Shown here piece after piece: positions 11,901-23,364 of a stretch of DNA of 64,000 nt. The notes under the pieces are model-generated. The model was not told where the DNA came from. It saw only the letters and a list, made by a program, of their open reading frames with translations, and made no database searches. Made by a program: the position numbers and the translations under genes. Source of the stretch: Antedon bifida (lineage: Eukaryota > Echinodermata > Crinoidea > Comatulida > Antedonidae). Where the stretch lies: the NCBI GenBank assembly GCA_963402885.1, contig OY727098.1:21066717-21130716 (forward strand). Reading direction: 5' to 3'. The stretch's first letter is position 1; each line of letters starts with the position of its first letter.

Positions 11901-14900
11901 TGCAGCTATATTGTGTATTGCAAGCCTTTCCAATGGTTCCTAAAAAAAAGTAGTTTAAGAAGATTACTTATAATGTAAATAATTTATTATACTGTAATTT
12001 GATTAAATTCACATTATATCAGATTTTAATTAAACTGTCAATGGACTATTATATGATCTCTACAATAGGTTTCTTTCAAATTAGTATAATAAAATGATAG
12101 CTTTTGTAAAATTCAGTCATTATTTTCGTCATTTTACAGTAAAACAACAATTCTGAATTTTTTTTTCAACCCATAGTAGGACCTATGAGTTCATAGATAG
12201 AACTAACTCTCTTGAGGCATTCCTATTCAGGGGACACCTGTAAAACGACCAAAGGAGATATGTTTCAACAAACTGTATGGCCCAATACATATTCAGAGGA
12301 CATCCACAGTTGTCTCCCAAAAAAAGTCAATACAATTTAGTAATTTAGGTAACAATACCTGTACCTAGACAATTCCTTTATTTATGTTTCTATTATCTAC
12401 TGTTTGTTTGGATGAGCATTTTGTTGTCATTACTGCATGTGCCCTGTAAGACAGGCAATGACTATTAGGTGACATTCTTTGTAAAATTGATTGAATAAAC
12501 AATGAAAAGATTATTAAGTTTTAATACCTCTCCATCTCTTTTAGTAATTTTTATTTGCCTGACAGACAAGGAGACAATTGCATCCAATGTCCTATCTTTT
12601 GTTTTTCTTGCCAATTTATTCTCTTTCTGGAAAAAAAAATTTATGTAAACAAATTATAATTTAAGACTGAAACAAATTTTAATTATGTCTTTAAAAATGA
12701 ACTGATATCTTCATCGTTATGGGTTCCATATCATGAATCGTTGATTATCACGGAACTAGTTGGTGTGGTGGCAGCTGATTTTGGTTTTGATTGTTGGGAT
12801 TTATTTCTTATATTATTTTATCTATTCTTTTTTTTTTTTATTATTTTCCTTTATGCTTTTTATTTGAGATGTCTGTAGAAGCATGGAGGTTAGTAAATTT
12901 AAGTTAGTAAATTTTAAGTTTCACAAAAAAAAAATTCGATCTGAAATAAGAGTAGCTTTAATTAATAATTTTATTATTATTATAAAATTATTAATTAAAT
13001 TATTATATATTATTATTATATTATATTATAATTCTATAAACAGTTCAAACACTTGTTACAGAAATTATGAATAAATAAGTTTCTTCCTCTATCCAATTAG
13101 TAGTACTAATATGCTTTTCATAGAAAAGAAAAACACAATATGAAAATGATGATTTGCAATGATGGGTGTGTCTCTTTTATTTCCTGATTTCTAAATGGCA
13201 ACACATGTTCTTGACTTTGTAAATAACAAAGTACTAGTATTTATGACAGTATTTATTTGCAGTATTGAATGTGGTATTAATTATTATACAATACTGTACT
13301 TAAAATCCAAACATGAATTTTCCTAATGGTGTTTTTATTAATTTCCTTACAAAATGAATGGTTGGAGTGTGTGGGGAATGGCTGGGGTAGGGAATGGATT
13401 ACCAATGGTACAGTAAGGTACACTAGGTGTGATTTGGAAACTACAAATTCATTGACTTTGGCTCAATGACCAAAGGTATGCTGTTTAAATGGCAGGGATT
13501 TTCAACAGATTTTAACCGTGGGCTACAAATAATCTTGCAGGCCGGATCTTGGAGAAAGAGAGAACCACTTTCTTAACATTTACTTTTATTTATATTTTTA
13601 ATAGCATTTTTTTTACTGTATTTTGAGGTAGAATAGCACACATACTGTACATATATGGCCAGTGGGCTACATAAATCATACCCCTCAAACCAGACAGAAC
13701 ATTGAATGATGTCATTTATGTTTAGGGATTGGCTGAAGTTTTAAACAAGTTAGAAGATGCTGAAGGTGCTGAGTAACCCGAGCCACAAGATAAACAAAAT
13801 GTACTTACACGGCCTTTGTCCAGATATTCTAATAAGCCAACACGTTTACTTGCATCCAGGTGGCGAGGAACATCAGTTATTACTCCTAAAAACTGAAGCA
13901 AATAAAATGGCACATTAAAAAAATGAAAAAGGTACAGTACACTTACTGTATTTGATTTTATAATTTTATTTCACATACATCTAACAGCGATATCGCCAAT
14001 TACAGGATGCCTTTAAAGACTCAAATATAAATACATAAGATTAAAATATATATAACAACATACTCATCAAAATGCATAAAGTAATGATCAGAAAATAAAA
14101 AAAAGAACAATAAAAACAGTTAAATAGCACAAACTACCTTAATTTTGAACATGGAAATATTGTTATAGAAAATGTCAATTGTTTTATCTTTGCGTAAAAT
14201 CATATTATATTGAAAGGAAAGTCTATGAATGAAATCAAGTACAGTGCTCATAGAAGATTTTAATATACAAATCAGTGATTCAGTTAAAATTTTCCTATCA
14301 TAAAACGTATGTAATAGGATAAAAATTAAAAAAATAATCATAAGATAAGAGATATCCAATCTGCAGACAGTACTGTTTCGATCTTATTAGATCTCGTCAG
14401 TGCAGCTCAGGTTTCGAAATGAGATGTACCGCAGAACTGGCACAATATATAGACTGAGCCAGGTATGATATTTATTCGTCCAATAAATTTTGGAAATTTG
14501 CTTTCCTTTGGCATTGACCAGGGAAAAGTTAATTTAACTCTTCTCTGGCATTGGCACATTAAAATACTTAAAATACAGAGCTCATAAAAACAGTTACTGT
14601 ACCATACATAAAACAGTAAAAATAATTTAAATACAAATGAGTTAAGAGATAAAATTACCGACATACAGCCTGATTAAAATTGAATTGGATAAAATGAATT
14701 TGGATAAAATGAATTCTTATATCTATCATGGATATGAATGCTCAATCAACATAAGAAGCTCAAAAAAGCTTAATATCCTAGACTGTGTTTGGACTTAATA
14801 TTACGATTAGTAAAAAGATTTATTTTTTGGCACATGTAGTGGTACATACAGTATGCATAATATTTGAGTGTAGTTTTTAGACAAAAATTGAAACGCTGAC

Positions 14901-17512
14901 TGGTTTGGAATAAAAAGACAATAAATACACACTTGTGACAAGTCTAGTATACACTTATCTAAAAGCTACAGTTATAAAAAGGTAATTGCATAAAAAAGAA
15001 TTATACTGTATTTAAAAAAAATGTTAACCAATCTAAAGCATTCTGGTTTGGAAGGGACATCAAAGAAAAAGCTCAAACAGAGGTCCTATCAAGCTAAGCA
15101 AATAATGTATAAAATTATAGTGTGATATCTTAAAATTAAGTTATATTTTTAAAAATGGTCACTGATTTAATGGTGACTGTGTGCTCAACTACTGTATGTA
15201 TTTACTTTTAGATTGTGCTATATCATTCAAACTCACATTAAAAAGAAAAGTAAATTTGTTTTTTATTCTTTAAGTGCTACCCATTTTCTAAGGACAAATT
15301 CAATTACATTTTACGTACCTGCACTGCATACTCAAATGTAATGCATTTAGTTCTAGTTGTTGGTCCAATTGTTAATCTTATAGTACTTAGTGATACTTAG
15401 TGTGATCAACTTTTACATTTTGATGTTTTTCCCTCATGTAATTAAACTCAATACACCAATGAATAATAAAACATTTATAATAAATTCATTATCTAACAGT
15501 GGCAGTTATATAAAAAGCATTAACTGTTTACAGTATATTTCACTTATTATAATTTTCATCGTTTGTAATTTTTGTTAAAAAGTTTAATGGCTTGTGGAAG
15601 GAAGGAGAGAAGATATCCTTCAGTGCGGACAATATCTACCACTTGTCACATTCAGGTGACAGTTTATCCTCTCGAAAAGAGGATGACCTTCATTCTTGTG
15701 ACAGACACAGATTTACACAAGGCCAGTGTGGGTCTTGGATGGTTTACAATAATTTATATAATTTTTACATGTTTATTGGGAAAAAACTAATAATATTTTC
15801 TCCAGTTCACTTATATTTGACCAGGTGTTCATTTACTGTAGGAGTAAGCAACAGTGAGTACTGCTAAGTGTTTTAAAATTAAAATCTACCATATGATAAA
15901 CATTAACTGCAGTTAACATATTTTACTGTATGCTGCAAGTAAGCAATATTGTATGATTTGTTTCTTCAATGTAATTGTAAGTCCTTTCAATTAAACAGTG
16001 TGTGGGATTGCTATTTGCATTAAACTTGAGTTGTGTACTAGTAGTTACTGTGTACAGTAGTTACTGAGTGCAGTAGTAAGAATATTCAGCAATAATTGAA
16101 AGACAATTCAGCAAGTGTGTTATTACCTTAACTTCTAACTCTGTATAACTTTCAATAAGAATTGAAGCATCTATTCGATACTCTGGTGGATTTAGCACCG
16201 TTGAATGTAGCCTACGTCTTTCTCCTGAATCTGACAAATCTGTTTCTTGCAAAGTAGCTGAAGCTGATGGAAGAAGTCCTTTGATACCTGACTGTCCCTA
16301 GACATGAAAATTAACAATTTAGTTTATTTTTTTGACCGGGGCCAATAATACCACCACTGAACCAAGTAGTCCCCACAATACAACATTATGTAGAAAATAC
16401 ACAGAGGGAGTGGGGAAATAAAAGGTATCTCCTTTTGTTCTGACCTTAACTCCAATCAGAGCTGGGGTTATCGTGGTAGTTGTTCGCCATGTCACAAACG
16501 GCAATTGGGAAGCCAGTTGTTGTAAAATAGAGTGACAAATATATTAACAAATTTGTAAAACATCAGAGTATTAGCGAACTGTGAGATTGTGTATTTAAAA
16601 TAAAATGTGCATGCCGCTACTGGCTAACATTGTTCATTATAAATGTACAGTAGAAAGCTTCCACACACCAAAGTGTAGGCCTATCATATATTAGTGTGTG
16701 AATACATGTGGTTGTATGTTACTATAGTAGAAATATAAATAAACGTTTTTATTACCAGGGTTCTAAATAATAATAAACACACCCGCAATAATGGATGCTA
16801 ACCAACCATATTGTGTATAAATGTACAAAGATATCTACTAACATCATAATAAATGTTATAATGGGATAATATAAAAGCAATTGAATTAATTATTTAGGTG
16901 AAAGATAACATTACCACTAGCATAAAAATGTAAACTAGCGGAGCAAAAATTCTTGTAGACACTTTCTTTCTTCCATGACAACATAAAAATACCAACTTGA
17001 AAAAAGAATAAAAACGCACCGTACATATTTCCTGCAGCTAATTTAGTCAATCACTTAATTACAAAATATTTTCCAAAAAATGCTAATATTCAATATTAGG
17101 TCTGGGAGTATAGAATATAGATGCACACAACACTGCCCTTTCAAAACAACCCTCTCTCTAGATATTGTGTCTAGTGTAGTACTATCTAAAGTACAAAAAT
17201 GCATACAATTGGTGAAATCGGGTGTGTGGGTGTGGTCATTATTTTCTAAAAATCATCAAATTGTATGAATATTTCTTTATTACTGATTCATACCAATATG
17301 TATAATGACACGATTTGTACCGTTTTAGTTATCTTATATAAAGGCAGAAACACAAAAACAGTAAAATAATACGACCGGTTTTTGCTCAGATTCCAGCGGT
17401 TGGCCCTTACCATTATTTCTGGTGGTTGAAAAAACCAACAATTTTTATACGATTAAATTAATTCTCATACCTTTTTTGATCCTGGTTTCCTTCTATGCTC
17501 TTCCATCCCCAT
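8923..17512 (-). CDS. CCM2: CCM2 / malcavernin: PTB and harmonin-homology scaffold
   Basis: Eleven exons join in phase: 17512-17471, 16297-16127, 13892-13809, 12626-12528, 11939-11852, 11554-11496, 11084-10964, 10484-10442, 10084-10000, 9739-9601, 9197-8923 (401 residues; human 444). The N-terminus MEEHRRKPGSKK matches the basic CCM2 start. The PTB domain (about 60-220) carries FLGVITDVPRHLDASKRVG, AIHNIAAVSHIRDDADHFVMLKT and FCSLVHQIFDIVYTE. The harmonin-homology domain (about 240-330) carries LQQFATILREYRQHVSIQEFC, LHHLYGDKRMYLFPGLRPFIPERD. The tail is Ser-rich then acidic. In known animals CCM2 binds KRIT1 NPxY motifs and MEKK3, acting in junction and Rho/MAPK control. An out-of-frame ATG at 17517-17515 precedes the chosen start and could act as an overlapping upstream ORF. 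Intron 2 holds a sense-strand hammerhead motif. Confidence 0.93.
9813..9955 (-). mobile_element. tRNA-derived SINE in CCM2 intron 10
   Basis: Read on the minus strand, a tRNA-like head has an A-box-like segment (9945-9927, TTTTGGCGCAGTGTGTTGG) and a B-box GGGTTCAAATC (about 9908-9896). These are followed by a conserved body, CTTAGGCAAGACACTTCACT, then CACCCAGGTGTACAAATGGG and TACCTGG. Bodies of this kind are widespread in mollusc and deuterostome SINEs. It lies between CCM2 exons 10084-10000 and 9739-9601, in sense orientation. Confidence 0.75.
14345..14560 (-). mobile_element. Retroelement fragment carrying the hammerhead (Penelope-like or retrozyme)
   Basis: The hammerhead is preceded on the minus strand by a GC-richer stretch (14540-14406) with CCTGGCTCAG, TTGTGCCAGTTCTGCGGTAC and CATTTCGAAACCTGAGCTGC. 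It is followed by AGATTGGATATCTC. It stands out from the surrounding AT-rich intron, so it is probably an element end. The boundaries are estimates and no reverse-transcriptase frame is attached. Confidence 0.5.
14361..14405 (-). ncRNA. Hammerhead ribozyme (type I, short stem III)
   Basis: On the minus strand the order is: stem I strand CTGCA; core CTGACGA; stem II GATC-TAATAA-GATC; core GAAA; stem III CAG-TA-CTG; then TC, the cleavage position; then the stem I partner TGCAG. Every conserved core base of the hammerhead is present (CUGANGA, GAAA, UH) and all three stems pair perfectly. Cleavage would fall between 14366 and 14365. The very short stem III is typical of hammerheads in Penelope-like elements and retrozymes, which often act as dimers. 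It sits in CCM2 intron 2 on the sense strand, so the CCM2 pre-mRNA would carry it. Confidence 0.85.
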
Positions 17513-18724
17513 TGCATGGTTTACTATAAAATAATGTGTATGGAGAGTGTACACATTTATATTATTTTTTATTGATTTTTAAAACTTTTCAGTTCCTGCG
17601 TTCTGTGTTTGTTGTTTGGCAGCAGCTATTCAGCAGATAGGCGGTGTGACCTCTATACCAATGCGTGAAATTATCATTGACATGACCTTTTGTTTTGCAT
17701 CCGTTAGGTCAATTGTATCGCTTGACTGAGTATCGATTGTGGATTCGGTTATTTATTATTTATAGCCTATTATAATCATCCTATCAGGAGGCCAAGCCTA
17801 GGCCTAGATATTTATCAAAAACATTACAGCAGAACAGGAATGTATGTAGTCCCTAGCCCTAGTAGCTAATACTTACCATATAAACATTAACCAAGTGTAC
17901 TGTCTGCTGTGTAGTAATAATATTTAGAAAGAAACAAAGCAAAGATGTAGTCTTTATTTAAGTAGAGAGGGATTAGAGTAGGCTAGCCTACTTTTTTAGC
18001 TAGCTACAGTAGGGGACTAAACTAGCATCCCAGTGCAGTAGGGCTAGGCAAGGGCCGGCTTTGAAAGGCCTAGCCTACACCAACTAGTCTAGGTAGGTAG
18101 TGGTCTATGTCTGACGAAGAAGGGCCAAAATGCAAGAGAGAGACCTAGTTCTGTCGCACCGCCGCTGACTGAGTGGGTGAATGCTTTTATATTGTTGGGT
18201 AAGCTCGTGAGTAGCACCCCCGGCCCGGTACGGTAGGCATACTTGTAAAGTGTAAATCTTCCAAAAATATAATTTCGGAAGATTCGAATACTATTTTTAT
18301 ATTACATAGGAGTACAGTATTTCATCGAGAATAGTAAGATTCTTGCTGTACAGTGGATATTTACACAAAATTAAGTTATGCACTTGTCAATTGTATGACC
18401 CATACGACCCCCAAGAAAGGTGCATAATTTGTCCGATGTGCGTCATACCTTATGAATACCATGACACATCCGTGCGTCAAAAATATGACTTACCTTTAGG
18501 TGATCATGTTGATATGGTGGATGGTAAATTGACAGACATTTGACACACTATTGTTCATTGATTTGATGTACCATCTACTGTAGGTTTTTTGACACACCCC
18601 TGCATCAATAATTATTTGTAAACGACTCACCCATGATGCACCTCTCCCTGGGGTCGTATAGTGGGTCATACAATTGACAAGTGCATTATAATTACATGCT
18701 CTTTGTTTCTTTTTTTTTCAGATA
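17513..18724. promoter_or_regulatory. Divergent intergenic/promoter region of CCM2 and TMEM68
   Basis: Start codons of CCM2 (minus) and TMEM68 (plus) are 1.2 kb apart, so the interval holds both 5' UTRs and promoters. The part from about 18000 to 18240 is clearly more GC-rich and contains several CpGs. The TMEM68 coding exon begins after a TTTTTTTTCAG acceptor, so a non-coding first exon must lie upstream, before or within this interval. A MITE (18379-18685) has inserted here. No specific core promoter motif was identified. Confidence 0.55.
18379..18685. mobile_element. MITE with TTA target-site duplication
   Basis: Terminal inverted repeats start TGCACTTGTCAATTGTATGA and continue through CCCAnnnTACGACCCC. 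The right end is GACAAGTGCA. TTA flanks both sides (18376-18378 and 18686-18688), which fits a TWA duplication as in PIF/Harbinger-type elements. Length is 307 bp with no coding capacity. It lies between the likely TMEM68 promoter and its first coding exon. Confidence 0.85.
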
Positions 18725-21700
18725 ATGTGTTTTGACGCTATTTCTAACCTCACCATTGTAATAGCTTTAAGTGATGTAATTGAGCGCTTTAAAATTGTTT
18801 CTTGGTTATTATGGCTAACAACTCCAGTTGCTATTACCTTCCTCCTGCCATTAGTTATACTTCTGCTTGTATACGGGTGTGTGCTATTTCTTCACTTCTA
18901 CAAATCACGTCATAAACTTGTTGATGCGTATTCCAAAGGGTATTGGGATGCGGCAAAGGTTAGCATTGCAACATTTTGGGAAGCACAAGGCAAAATATGG
19001 CATGGTAAGTTTTATTTAAATTTATATTTGAATAGTAAATGTGTATTTTATTTATCTATATGTACTGGATGCCTAAGGATGGATAAACAAGCCTGCGAGC
19101 TACAGCGATTTGAATTGCTTGCTTATCCTTGCCTCCTTAGATTTCCACCTGTCTTGTTTTTGTTACCTATGTATAAATGTATTTCGATTTTGTCTAAATA
19201 AAGAATGAATGAGTGAAAAAGATATAAAAATATTGTTATTAATTATGTTATATGTTATAATATTTCTTTTTCCAAATTCTTAAGTGTTGTTTTCTCATAT
19301 CAGCTACCATACATAGTCTTTAAATCTAAACATTCTGTTAAATAGTTGCATTTTGATGAAATGAAATCTATTTTACTAGCTAACAAAGAGATTCATATCT
19401 GTCTGGGTAAATTTCTATTACACCTGATTGCTTAACCAGATAGTTACATCAACCCTTCATGGTAAACAATGCTTTTATTAACCTCACAGTAGTTTGTTAT
19501 AGTTTAAACATATTGTAATAAAAATCAGTGAGCAAAGGTAGGAACAAATGCGATAGTTTTACAATTGTGAACTACTGTATATATGTGAAAACCCGAATAA
19601 ATATCCTACAGTAGTTACAATGTAAAACAGATTTTTTTATGATGAATATTGCCATATATTTTCTATTACAGGTTATGAGATAAGAGGCTTAGAGAAGCTC
19701 CCTACAGATTCTGGGGCTGTGTTAGTGTTTTACCATGGAGCAATACCAATAGATTTCTATTATATATTGTCCAAAGTGGTTCTTTATAAGGAAAACACAA
19801 TGCATATTATAGGTGATCGCTTCCTTTTCAAAGTTCCAGGTTAGTGCACAATAAACCTACCACTATATTACCATATTCATTCATTCATTCACAGGTACCA
19901 AGTTAATTTTTCCAATGTAAATGCAGTATACATTATAAGTTTACTATGCAACATGCATATTAAATATGCATTTTAATAATATATTTATGTGAGTCACCAT
20001 ATAAGTCTTTATTGGCAATAATTCTAAATTGGAACTATTAAATACTTGAATGATAATAGGCAATTACTGTATATAATAATTTTCATCTAGGCCTAGACTG
20101 GTTGATAAACCTGAGTATAAATTTCGGGGATGAACTTAGTAGTGAAATATACCCAATTATTTCCTTGGTTTTTATCATAAGTGTATGCTCTAATTATTTT
20201 TAATTATTATTATTATTTAAAGAGTGTGTTAAATAAATAAATAAATTATGATTATATTATTATAGCATATGACTATTATAGTTTGTATAGTATCCAACGA
20301 ATTGAATGTTTATGATGGCGAGAATATTTACAAATTGTTGTTGAAAACATAAACTATTTGTTTTATAACATCTAAAAAAGATTTTTGTAAAAAGTCGCTA
20401 TAACAAGAGTGAACACATCAGTCAGGGGAAAAATGGCAAAAGGCTTCCTACTTTCTAGGTGTTTTATTTGGTTAAGTTATCAGATAGTCTATATTGTTTT
20501 GACAATTCTGTAACATGACAACAGTGCTGATTTTCCCTAACTGACATGCACAATACAAGTTTGTATCCCCATATTTTTTAAAATTTGTTTTATTTAATAT
20601 ATTACATAGAGGCGCCTCACAAGGTGGAACCACCTTAGCTTCAAAGGCACCTGAGATAACAATTTATACAACATTTTAAAACAAAAAAACAGAAAACATC
20701 AATCAAATCTTCCAGAATTAACAAGAAATTGTTGTACATAATGAAACAATAAAGCATTTTCACAATTCGAATTGATTATTTATTTTGAATATCATATGAG
20801 CAATTAATCAAGTAATCAAATGAAGAAGGATCTACTTTTGTTATCAATTTTTTTTTTTCTTTTAGGTTTTAAATTGTTAATGCAGGTATTTAATGTAACC
20901 GTTGGCAGTTGGGAGGAATGTACAGACATGTTAAAGAAGGGTCATCTACTTGCCATTTCACCTGGCGGTGTACGGGAAGCGTTTTTTAGCAACGAATATT
21001 ATCAACTAAAATGGAAGAATAGGATAGGATTTGCAAAGTGTGCTGTATCCGCCCAAGTGGTAACAACCCTTTTTTTTCCTAGCATTTTACTGCCAAGCCA
21101 GACCTCTCAAATCTCCTGTGTTGTTACTATAGATGATGCCTGACATTTTCTTAATATCACTCACTTTGTTAATAGTATTTAAAAAAAAAGTATAGTGCCC
21201 TCTATTGTTTGACTATCAATATCATCAATCATACACACATTTATTCAGTTATTTGACAACAACTTGGGCCCGCACTAGAAGCAGTAGCTTGTCTCATGAG
21301 GGCCCCTACAATACAAATATGCAGAATACATAAAAAGAAATACTGTATAAAACAATAAACAATAAAATAAGTAAAAAAAATCAAAAGAGATAAAATAAGT
21401 CTCATTTTTGTTAACTTTACAATTGGTAAAAGAAAAACAAAAATATGAATGCTAAATTTTGCAATTACAATTCAAAAATTTGTACTGCTATTCACTTGGT
21501 AGATAGAGAATTTTCTTTTCTCAATCGCAAAAATATATACTTTTTCATGTACTGACGAACTCTACCAGTGCAGTCGAGTAAGCTATTCATTTTTTAATTA
21601 TAAATGAGCATTATTTACTAAATTTGTCTATGCTCTCCAATAAAATGTTAAGTGTAACATTTTTTTGTGTTTTTTTTATTCCAGCCAATAATTCCAATTT

Positions 21701-23364
21701 TCACTCAAAACTGCCGTGAAGCATTCCGAGCCCTTAGTTTTGGTCGTCCTATTTTTAAATGGTTGTATGAGAAAACAAGACTTCCAATTGTACCAATATA
21801 TGGTGGATTTCCAGTTAAATTAAGGCAAGTGAATTGATATATCAGAAGAATCATTGGGCTTGTTCAGGCTTAGTTAATAATACCTGGGTAAAGCTAGTGT
21901 AAAGATTCATCTGGATCTCTGTATAGTATTCATAAATTTTGTCTCTTGGATGATCCAAAGGGAATAAAACCGCAAAACTTACGTTTTTACTCGAGCTTTC
22001 GCTGGTTCAACGACACAGCTATGAGTGAGTCCATGTAGCTTGGAACTGTTACCATGAAATCTCGTAGTCGGTGTAGCGCCACCTATAAAAACTTCGGACT
22101 GGAACTACCTACCCATGATTAAGCTGTGTCGTTGAACCAGCAAAGCTTGAGTAAAAATGTATGTTTTGCGGTTTTATTCCTCTTGGATCATTCAAAATAA
22201 AAAATGTATGGTTACAGTACGTAGTTCCTACCCACTAAAGTTAGCGATAACTGTACACATGAAACCAACTTTCTAGCAACTCAGGCCTTGTTTCCGCAGC
22301 CATAACAAAATTATCAGATAATACAATGATCACATGATCAGACATTACCAAACAACCACAATCACAACGCAACGATTTGTCGTTCAGGTCAAAAGTTAAT
22401 TATCGCATTTATCTGATAAATATCTGATTTGAATGAGTTAATTATTGGTTAAATTTTGGCTGCGGAAACATGGCCTTAGCCTAAAGTAGAACATGTGCAG
22501 TCCACGCAACTCAACTGTGCGTATGTCAATCTATTTTGTGTTACTGTGAGTTGAGGTCCAGTGCGTTAAGTTGCTTGGAGCACATATGTTGACACAGTTG
22601 AGTTTCGTGTCGACATAATCCCACCTTTATTATGCATGATCACCCAACTCACCATGAAGACGATTTCAAATCAAGTTGAGTTTAGAACTAAAAGATGAGT
22701 TTTCTTGTGTTTCAGGACATTTATTGGTGATCCAATTGTATGCAAAGCAGGAACCACTGCTGAACAGCTTGCATTAGAGGTACATTATAACACAGAAATT
22801 ATTATGAAAATAATGAATGTTTATGAGTGCAATGGTACAAATATTTTCATTGTATAAAAATATTATTATTATACCTCACAGAGCAAAAATATTCCATTGC
22901 ACGAATAAAACATTCATTATTTTTGTATACGTGTAAATTAGATTTTTGTATTGAAACTAGATTTTTGTCAAAGGTCACGATTGCATATTTTTTATTTTAT
23001 TTTATTTCCAAACCCAACCAACAGCAAAAGAAATTCGCCAATAGCAATGTATGAACATGCACTGTACAAATATGCATATGCATATAGTACAAATTTGCAC
23101 TCGCGTATACTTTAAAGTGCACTCTTGTTGATTTAGCATGGGGTCGATGGAGTATGAGTGTGACCCACAGTCCTTCAAATGGATCTGCTTAGATATATGA
23201 AATAAAATGATTTTGAAGAAGAGAAGACTAAATACCAATAGACTATATTGTAAAATTGTGATTTATTTATTTATTTTCAGTGCCGCAATGCTTTGGAACA
23301 ACTGATAGTTGAACATCAAAAGATACCAGGTAGTATACTACATGCACTATTTGAGAGATTTTAA
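18725..23364 (+). CDS. TMEM68: TMEM68-like membrane acyltransferase
   Basis: Six exons join in phase: 18725-19004, 19672-19839, 20866-21059, 21685-21824, 22716-22779, 23281-23364 (309 residues; human 324). A hydrophobic segment at about residues 28-60 (WLLWLTTPVAITFLLPLVIL onward) is the membrane anchor, followed by FLHFYKSRHKLVDAYSKGYW. The acyltransferase block has the catalytic FYHGAIPIDFYY (His115, Asp121), LLAISPGGVREAFFSNEYY (about 177-195), KCAVSAQVPIIPIFTQNCRE, PIYGGFPVKLRTFIGDPI, and the ending IPGSILHALFERF. TMEM68 belongs to the glycerolipid acyltransferase/DGAT2-related group and acts at the ER. Intron 4 uses a GC donor (AAG|GCAAGT at 21825), which is needed to keep the conserved KLRTFIGDP in frame. 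The start ATG lies 5 bases after an acceptor. Confidence 0.93.
19040..19215 (+). mobile_element. Retroelement 3' tail in TMEM68 intron 1
   Basis: A stretch reading GGATAAACAAGCCTGCGAGC, then TTGCCTCCTTAG, TGTATAAATGTATTTCG and AAATAAAGAATGAATGAGTG has the form of a non-LTR element 3' UTR ending in short ATGA tandem repeats. No coding part remains. Confidence 0.5.
20575..20700 (-). mobile_element. Probable LINE 3' tail (minus strand) in TMEM68 intron 2
   Basis: Read on the minus strand it ends GAGGCGCCTCTATGTAATA, then TATTAAATAAAACAAA. It resembles the 21230 and 32130 tails in layout: a GC-rich hairpin followed by an AATAAA-type end. Confidence 0.4.
21225..21335 (-). mobile_element. LINE 3' tail, inverted copy of the 32130 family
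   Basis: Minus strand carries GGGGCCCTCATGAGACAAGC, TAGTGCGGGCCC and then GTTGTCAAATAAC. The same order is found at 32130-32190 on the plus strand, so two copies of one family lie in opposite orientation, here in TMEM68 intron 3. Confidence 0.7.
21950..22192. mobile_element. Foldback MITE, about 75-bp inverted repeats, in TMEM68 intron 4
   Basis: The left arm has GATGATCCAAAGGGAATAAA, CCGCAAAACTTACG and GCTGGTTCAACGACACAGCT. The right arm is its inverse, with AGCTGTGTCGTTGAACCAGC and GCGGTTTTATTCCTCTTGGA. The arms surround a loop of roughly 95 bp. It has no coding capacity. Confidence 0.8.
22283..22482. mobile_element. Second foldback element in TMEM68 intron 4
   Basis: The left end is AGGCCTTGTTTCCGCAGCCA and the right end is GGCTGCGGAAACATGGCCTT, its inverse with one change. 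The interior also contains opposed ATTATCAGATAA and TTATCTGATAAAT words, suggesting a long imperfect hairpin. Confidence 0.7.

Noticed and set aside
12883..13074. 63-codon plus-strand frame in CCM2 intron 3
   Set aside because: Low-complexity Ile/Asn/Lys from AT-rich DNA; no support.
15572..15867. Two overlapping plus-strand frames in CCM2 intron 2
   Set aside because: No recognisable domain, no splice logic and no similarity I can name. Possibly a repeat fragment; not supported as a gene.
21545..21590. Second hammerhead candidate (CTGACGA near 21553)
   Set aside because: No downstream GAAA after a pairing stem II and no stem I partner.
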